The notes beneath the pieces were generated by a model, which worked only from the letters and a program-made list of their open reading frames with translations, searched no databases and had not been told where the DNA came from. This document shows positions 59,880 through 64,000 of a stretch of DNA of 64,000 nt, one piece after another (positions within the stretch are counted from its first letter, which is position 1; every line of letters starts with the position of its first letter). The stretch is from Apium graveolens (taxonomy: Eukaryota; Streptophyta; Magnoliopsida; Apiales; Apiaceae): positions 76,574,671 to 76,638,670 of the forward strand of contig NC_133647.1 of the NCBI RefSeq assembly GCF_009905375.1. The letters are read 5' to 3'. The translations under genes were made by a program, and so were the position numbers.

Positions 59880-60013
59880 CTGACTACAAGACAGCGCAGC
59901 CGCGCTGAAATCATAGAAACACGGCGCGCCCTCGCTGTTCCAGTGCACGGCCGCGCCGGTTTGGAAGAAGTAGCGCGCGCCCGCGCTGTCCTAGCGTGCA
60001 GCCGCGTCGAGGT
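59880..60013. repeat. GC-rich repeat tract in Athila spacer
   Basis: About 130 bases dense in GCGCG, CCGCGCTG and GCCGCG strings, repeated roughly every 25-30 bases and partly self-complementary, in strong contrast to the AT-rich surroundings. A minus-strand open frame here reads repeated RGRA but is probably a by-product. Confidence 0.65.
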
Positions 60014-60199
60014 CCGGACTCAGAAAAAATAAAAGGCAGTTTTAAGGGGGAAATCGGGTTTTTTGCTATAAATTTATTTCCCGACCGAATTTTACTCCCC
60101 CACATCCCAAATTCCCCTCTCCAAATCAAACCCATTACTCCCATTATTACCATAATCAAATCCCACTTGTATTCCATATATAATTCTCTTTTCACCACC

Positions 60200-60301
60200 T
60201 ATATATACATACACCTCATACACAAACTTCTTCACCAGTTCACAAATTCTCAACACCAATTCTCTCTCAAACACAACTCTTATTCTCTCTACTCAATTCC
60301 A
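60200..60301 (+). promoter_or_regulatory. Putative internal promoter and leader of Athila ORF3
   Basis: TATATATAC at 60200 is followed by a C/T- and A-rich leader (TTCTCTCTC, ATTCTCTCTACTC) up to the ATG at 60302, like the leaders of both Copia ORF3s. Confidence 0.45.
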
Positions 60302-61518
60302 ATGGCACCCAAGAGACAAAGAACACAAGTAAGCAGCAGCAACACTGATTCTTCAAGTGTGGGTGGTGTAAGGCCAAGGTTCTTTACTCCCGAGGCTGAA
60401 GCAGAGTATACAAGGCTTCTCTCGAAGCCGATCATCAAGGAGCGAGGTTTTCTGCCATCAGGGAAGATGGCAAGCTATTGGAGATGATTCTGCAGATGGG
60501 CTGGGCTCCCTTTTGTGAGGCAACCACTGCAGTGCCCATGGGTTTTGTTCGCGAGTTCTATACAAATACAAAGGCTGAGAAGAATGGCTTCACGGTGGTT
60601 CGAGGGAGGACTGTGGAGTACAGTACAGAGGCTATCAAGACGGTGATTGAGCAGCCCGCGAGGAAGGTCGGGTAAGACACATGGAACGATAAGATGCTAA
60701 AGGACTTTGATCTGGATCTTATTGTTGCTACGCTGTGCCAGCCCGACACTCACTGGAAGATTAAGAGGGGTACGACCTAGTATTCTACGTTCCCGGCTTC
60801 CAGCATGAACAGGTTTTCCCGTGCATGGAATGCGTTTATTTGTGCTAACATCATACCATCTTCGCATGTGCATGAGATTACTGTGGAGCATGCACGACTG
60901 TTATGGGGCATTCTTCAGGGTGATTATATGGATTTGGGGATGGTAATTTATCAGGGTATCTTGAAGTTCTTGAGAGGGAGTACCACGGGGTCTATTCCGT
61001 ATGTGTCCATTGTGACGAAGCTGTGCATGGCAGTTGGTGTTCATTGGCCCGCACATGAGCAGTTGCAGATCCCGAGTGCTCCTATTGACAACACTACTTT
61101 GGCTACGATGCAAGAATGGGATGGAGGCAATCCCAATCTGAAGGGGCTTGGTTATACTTTTGACCATCTACCTGGTAGGAGGCCAGCTGCTGGGGCCACT
61201 CAGACGAGCAAGATTGCATGGAGATCTCAGTTAGGAGATGAGGCAGGGCCATCGCAGCAGGCACATGAGGAGGATGAAGGAGCTGATATGAGAGATGGCA
61301 TGAGCATGACGTAGTACAGGCCTCTGACTAGGAGGATGAATGTGATGCATGACATCCACAACAGGTTTGCACGTGATCTCACCCAGGCATTGGGGGCAGC
61401 TTTTCGAGCCACCGGTGTTGACATCCAGTGGCCAGTTTTTGGTGAGGATTCCGTGTATCCACCTCCGGACACACCTGACACTCCACCCGTTGAGGGTGAA
61501 GAGCCCTATGCTGATTAG
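60302..61518 (+). pseudogene. Athila ORF3 (post-pol extra ORF), degenerate
   Basis: Starts MAPKRQRTQVSSS. A domain follows with FVREFYTNTKAEKNGF, STEAIKTVIEQPA, RAWNAFICANI, GILQGDYMDLGMVIYQGI and YVSIVTKLCMAVGVHW. In layout (an E-F/W-Y/W block, a VRG...AI block, a Trp-anchored helical block) it resembles the ORF3 N-terminal domain of Copia-1 and Copia-2. A 1-nt loss near 60465 and stops at 60673, 60778 and 61312 inactivate it. These ORFs are called envelope-like in Athila elements; no transmembrane segment stands out here. Confidence 0.7.
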
Positions 61519-61800
61519 GTATGCCTGAATTCCTCACTAGTACCTTCACTGAGGACAATGAATATTTTAAGTTTGGGGGTAGTAGTTGAAGGAATATGTT
61601 TTGTGTGAGTCGCATATAGTTTGCATATTCATGATAGTTTAGTTCATATAGTGCATATTTTGCCATGTAGTTTTTTATTATTTTTGGTAGTTTTTATGTT
61701 AGTTTTTTCATATAGTTCATGCATTTAAATTATAACATGATCCCTTAGATGATTTTTTCCGATTAATTTGTGATATTAATGCTAGTACAGTGATGTCGTA
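61519..61800 (+). other. Athila 3' region with purine tract
   Basis: AGTTTGGGGGT at about 61570 may be the polypurine tract, so the following T-rich sequence could be the start of the 3' LTR. The LTR cannot be confirmed because its partner is absent and Copia-3 interrupts it. Confidence 0.45.
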
Positions 61801-62399
61801 TGTTAGATATATTTGATAATGTCATGTCTAATATGATTTGTGTTTAGTTTCCAGATCTTACTTAAACTAGGAAAATAAGTACTTAACTGAATATCAACAC
61901 TTATACTGAAGACAGAACTAAGTTATCAGTACTTAAGGTTCAGAAGATATTTATCAGGAGATAATATCAGGACTTAAAGGAAACTTTCAGATAAGGAAGG
62001 CGACTGATTGAAAGGAAAGAAGATCAAGACAAACACAAGAAGAGATATGCATGGAGAAGGAATTCTATGAAGAATAGAATACTTGGAAGAAAAGATATTT
62101 GATTGATATATTTTAGGAAGCAGAATTATATTCCATATCAATGAGCGATTATCTTGTAACTGTGTTGTATATAAACACAGACATAGGGTTTACACTATAT
62201 GTGTTATCATTATCGAGAATAATATTCATTGTAACCCTAGCAGCTCTCGTGATATTTTGCTCATCACCGAGAGAGGACAGTTTTATATTGTAACAGAGTT
62301 TAATAAAATTTGTTTTCTGCTACTTGTGTTCTTTGAATTCGATTTGATTGTGCTATACACTGTATTCAACCCCCCTTCTACAGTGTGTGTGACCTAACA
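61801..62399 (+). repeat. Copia-3 5' LTR (599 bp)
   Basis: TGTTAGATAT...GACCTAACA, homologous to 39813-40409. TATA box at 62168-62175. Confidence 0.93.
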
Positions 62400-62401
62400 A
62401 G

Positions 62402-62413
62402 TGGTATCAGAGC
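62402..62413 (+). other. Copia-3 primer-binding site
   Basis: TGGTATCAGAGC, initiator tRNA-Met type. Confidence 0.9.
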
Positions 62414-62455
62414 CTATCTGTTAACACACAAACAGTTTAAGATCCAAAAACAATC

Positions 62456-64000
62456 ATGTCTAAAGCAGAAACTCCAACCAAGCCCACCAAAACTGAAGAA
62501 CCTCCAAAGACTCAAATCCATAGTCAATATGAGGCTATTAGAGTTCCCATACTGAAACTATCTGAATATCCCATATGGAAGGTGAGGATGACTATGTTTC
62601 TGGAAGCTACAGATCCAGAATATCTTGACAGAATCAATGAAAGACCTCACAAGCCAACCAAACTCGCTGTTGCAGTTGCAGTTGCAGTTACAGGTGAAGT
62701 AGCAAAATCTGTACCAAAGGAGAAGAGTGATTACACTGCTGAAGATATTGCATCAATTGCTAAGGATGCTAAGGTACGACACTTACTGCATAGTGCCAAT
62801 GATAATATAATGTCAAACAGAGTAATTAACTACAAGACTGCAAAGGAGATATGGGATGCCTTGGAGACAAGATGCCAGGGAACTGATTCGATTAAGAAGA
62901 ACATGAAGACTATACTCACTCAAGAGTATGAACACTTTGACTCAAAGCCTAATGAGTCATTGACTGATTTATATGACAGATTTATCAAACTCTTGAATGA
63001 TTTGTCACTAGTTGATAAGGAGTATGATCTTGAATATTCAAACCTTAAATTCCTGTTAGCTCTTCCTGAAAGTGGGGATTTGAAGGCCACAATTATAAGA
63101 GACAACTATAATCTTGAAGAAACAACTCTTGATGAAATTTATGGGATGCTGAAGACTCATGAACTTGAGATGGAATAAAGAAGCAAGAGAAAAGGAGGAA
63201 AGTCAAGGACAGTTGCTCTTAAGGCTGAGGAAGAATCCCCCAAAGCAGCTACCTTAAGGAAAGGCAAGGGAAAAGTGCTCATCACAAAGTCTGATACTGA
63301 GTCAACTAGATCTGATAATGATGATGACTCAGAAACTGAAAGCTTGCCTGAGATGGATGCTGATGAAGAGATGACGAAGCTGTGTGCTCTTATGGTGAAA
63401 GGAATCACAAGGATTGCATACAGAAAGTTCAGGAAGGGAAAGAAGTTTTCCAGGAAAGGTGCAAGTTCTGATAAGAAGAGTTTCAGAAAATCTGAAGGCA
63501 AAGGAGGGAAGTCTGACAGAGGAGATTACACAAATGTCAAATGCTACAACTGTGGTGAGAAAGGCCACATATCTCCTGATTGCAAGAAAGTGAAGAGTGA
63601 CAAAGGCAAGGCTCTTGTCACAAAGAAGAAAAGCTGGACATACACTTCAGATTCTGAAAGTGAGGTGAACTATGCCTTGATGGCAAATGCTAATAGCAGT
63701 TCTGAAGTTGCTAAGTTAAAGGTACCTCAAACTACTTATGCCTTTCATACTGATAATATTAATGAGTTAAGAAGATATCTTAAAACCATGTTCATTAGTT
63801 ATAGAGATCAAACTTTAACATGTGAAAGATTAACTTCTGAAAATCTTGCCTGTAAAAAGAGAAATGATTATTTAGAAAAAGAGTTAGTCATGTTCCATCA
63901 AACTCAGAAAGATAGAGATGATGCTTTCTATGTTAGGGATGAAGTACTTAAAATGAATGAATCTCTAAAAACTGAGTTAGAAAAAGAAAGAAAGATTATC
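62456..64000 (+). pseudogene. Copia-3 gag, one nonsense codon, cut by window end
   Basis: Starts MSKAETPTKPTKTEEPP. The gag domain is followed by TAA at 63176, in place of the Gln codon of Copia-2 (EMEQ). After it the same frame is open to the last base. An intact zinc knuckle CYNCGEKGHISPDC lies at 63542-63583 and a Leu/Glu/Lys-rich coiled-coil stretch begins near 63730. A GTTGCA triplication near 62661-62690 adds a few codons compared with Copia-2. The single stop could be read through or could be a simple lesion. Confidence 0.85.

Larger units (their letters stand above)
56915..61800 (+). mobile_element. Athila-type Ty3/gypsy element, 5'-truncated
   Basis: The sequence begins abruptly inside pol, so LTR, gag and protease are missing. 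RT, RNase H, integrase, a GC-rich spacer, a third ORF and a TTTGGGGG purine tract (about 61572) follow. The RT catalytic block is FMDDFSVFGDSFDECL, typical of the Athila lineage, and a post-pol ORF is usual there. Copia-3 interrupts the 3' part at 61800. Confidence 0.85.
61801..64000 (+). mobile_element. Copia-3: second member of the Copia-2 family, runs off window
   Basis: LTR, primer site and gag match Copia-2 closely throughout. It is inserted in the Athila 3' region; the expected left target duplication is TCGTA (61796-61800), with its partner beyond the window. Unlike Copia-2 it retains the gag coiled-coil section. Confidence 0.92.

Overview
This window looks like a stretch of a large, repeat-rich flowering-plant genome, most likely a eudicot (an asterid is my guess, not shown). 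The evidence is AT-rich intergenic DNA, nested plant-type LTR retrotransposons with tRNA-Met(i) primer sites, a plant L1-type LINE with an RNase H domain, plant MITEs, a CACTA element and one plant-specific RALF-like peptide gene. There is no bacterial-style gene organisation. Almost all coding sequence belongs to decayed mobile elements; the one convincing host gene is the small secreted RALF-like gene at 35186-35392 (minus).

Layout. 1-2459 is part of a non-autonomous CACTA transposon carrying pieces of an RTEL1-like helicase gene. It joins abruptly to a 5'-truncated SIRE-like Copia element (Copia-1, 2460-14410: gag, pol, ORF3, 3' LTR). Copia-1 sits in a minus-strand Gypsy element of Tat type (14411-20446). 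That element is also split by a complete second copy of the same CACTA transposon (15653-18814, TSD CCC). The two CACTA copies and the broken LTR fit a ~15.8 kb tandem duplication whose junction lies at 2458-2460. A MITE-like element (20672-21337) follows. Next is a Mutator-type element with long terminal inverted repeats and a perfect 9-bp TSD (21926-35006), split by a long-LTR chromovirus-like Gypsy (Gypsy-2, 22815-34731, TSD AACTC).

35016-38386 is the only mainly non-transposon interval. It holds the RALF-like gene, a 42-codon signal-peptide-like ORF, a Stowaway MITE and a MULE-type MITE. A full-length plant L1 LINE (38397-55940, 10-bp TSD) is split in its ORF2 by a complete second SIRE-like Copia element (Copia-2, 39813-51900, TSD TACTA). 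After ~220-bp degenerate tandem repeats comes a 5'-truncated Athila-type Gypsy (56915-61800: RT, RNase H, integrase, ORF3). It is interrupted by a third Copia of the Copia-2 family, which runs off the window (61801-64000).

Themes worth following. Each SIRE-like family carries its own 8-nt motif spread through coding, spacer and (for Copia-1) LTR sequence. ORF3 of all three element types begins with MAP after a TATA-like, pyrimidine-rich leader that looks like an internal promoter. The ORF3 N-terminal domains of the Copia and Athila elements look alike. Coordinates of domains and lesions were worked out by eye; no database search was run.
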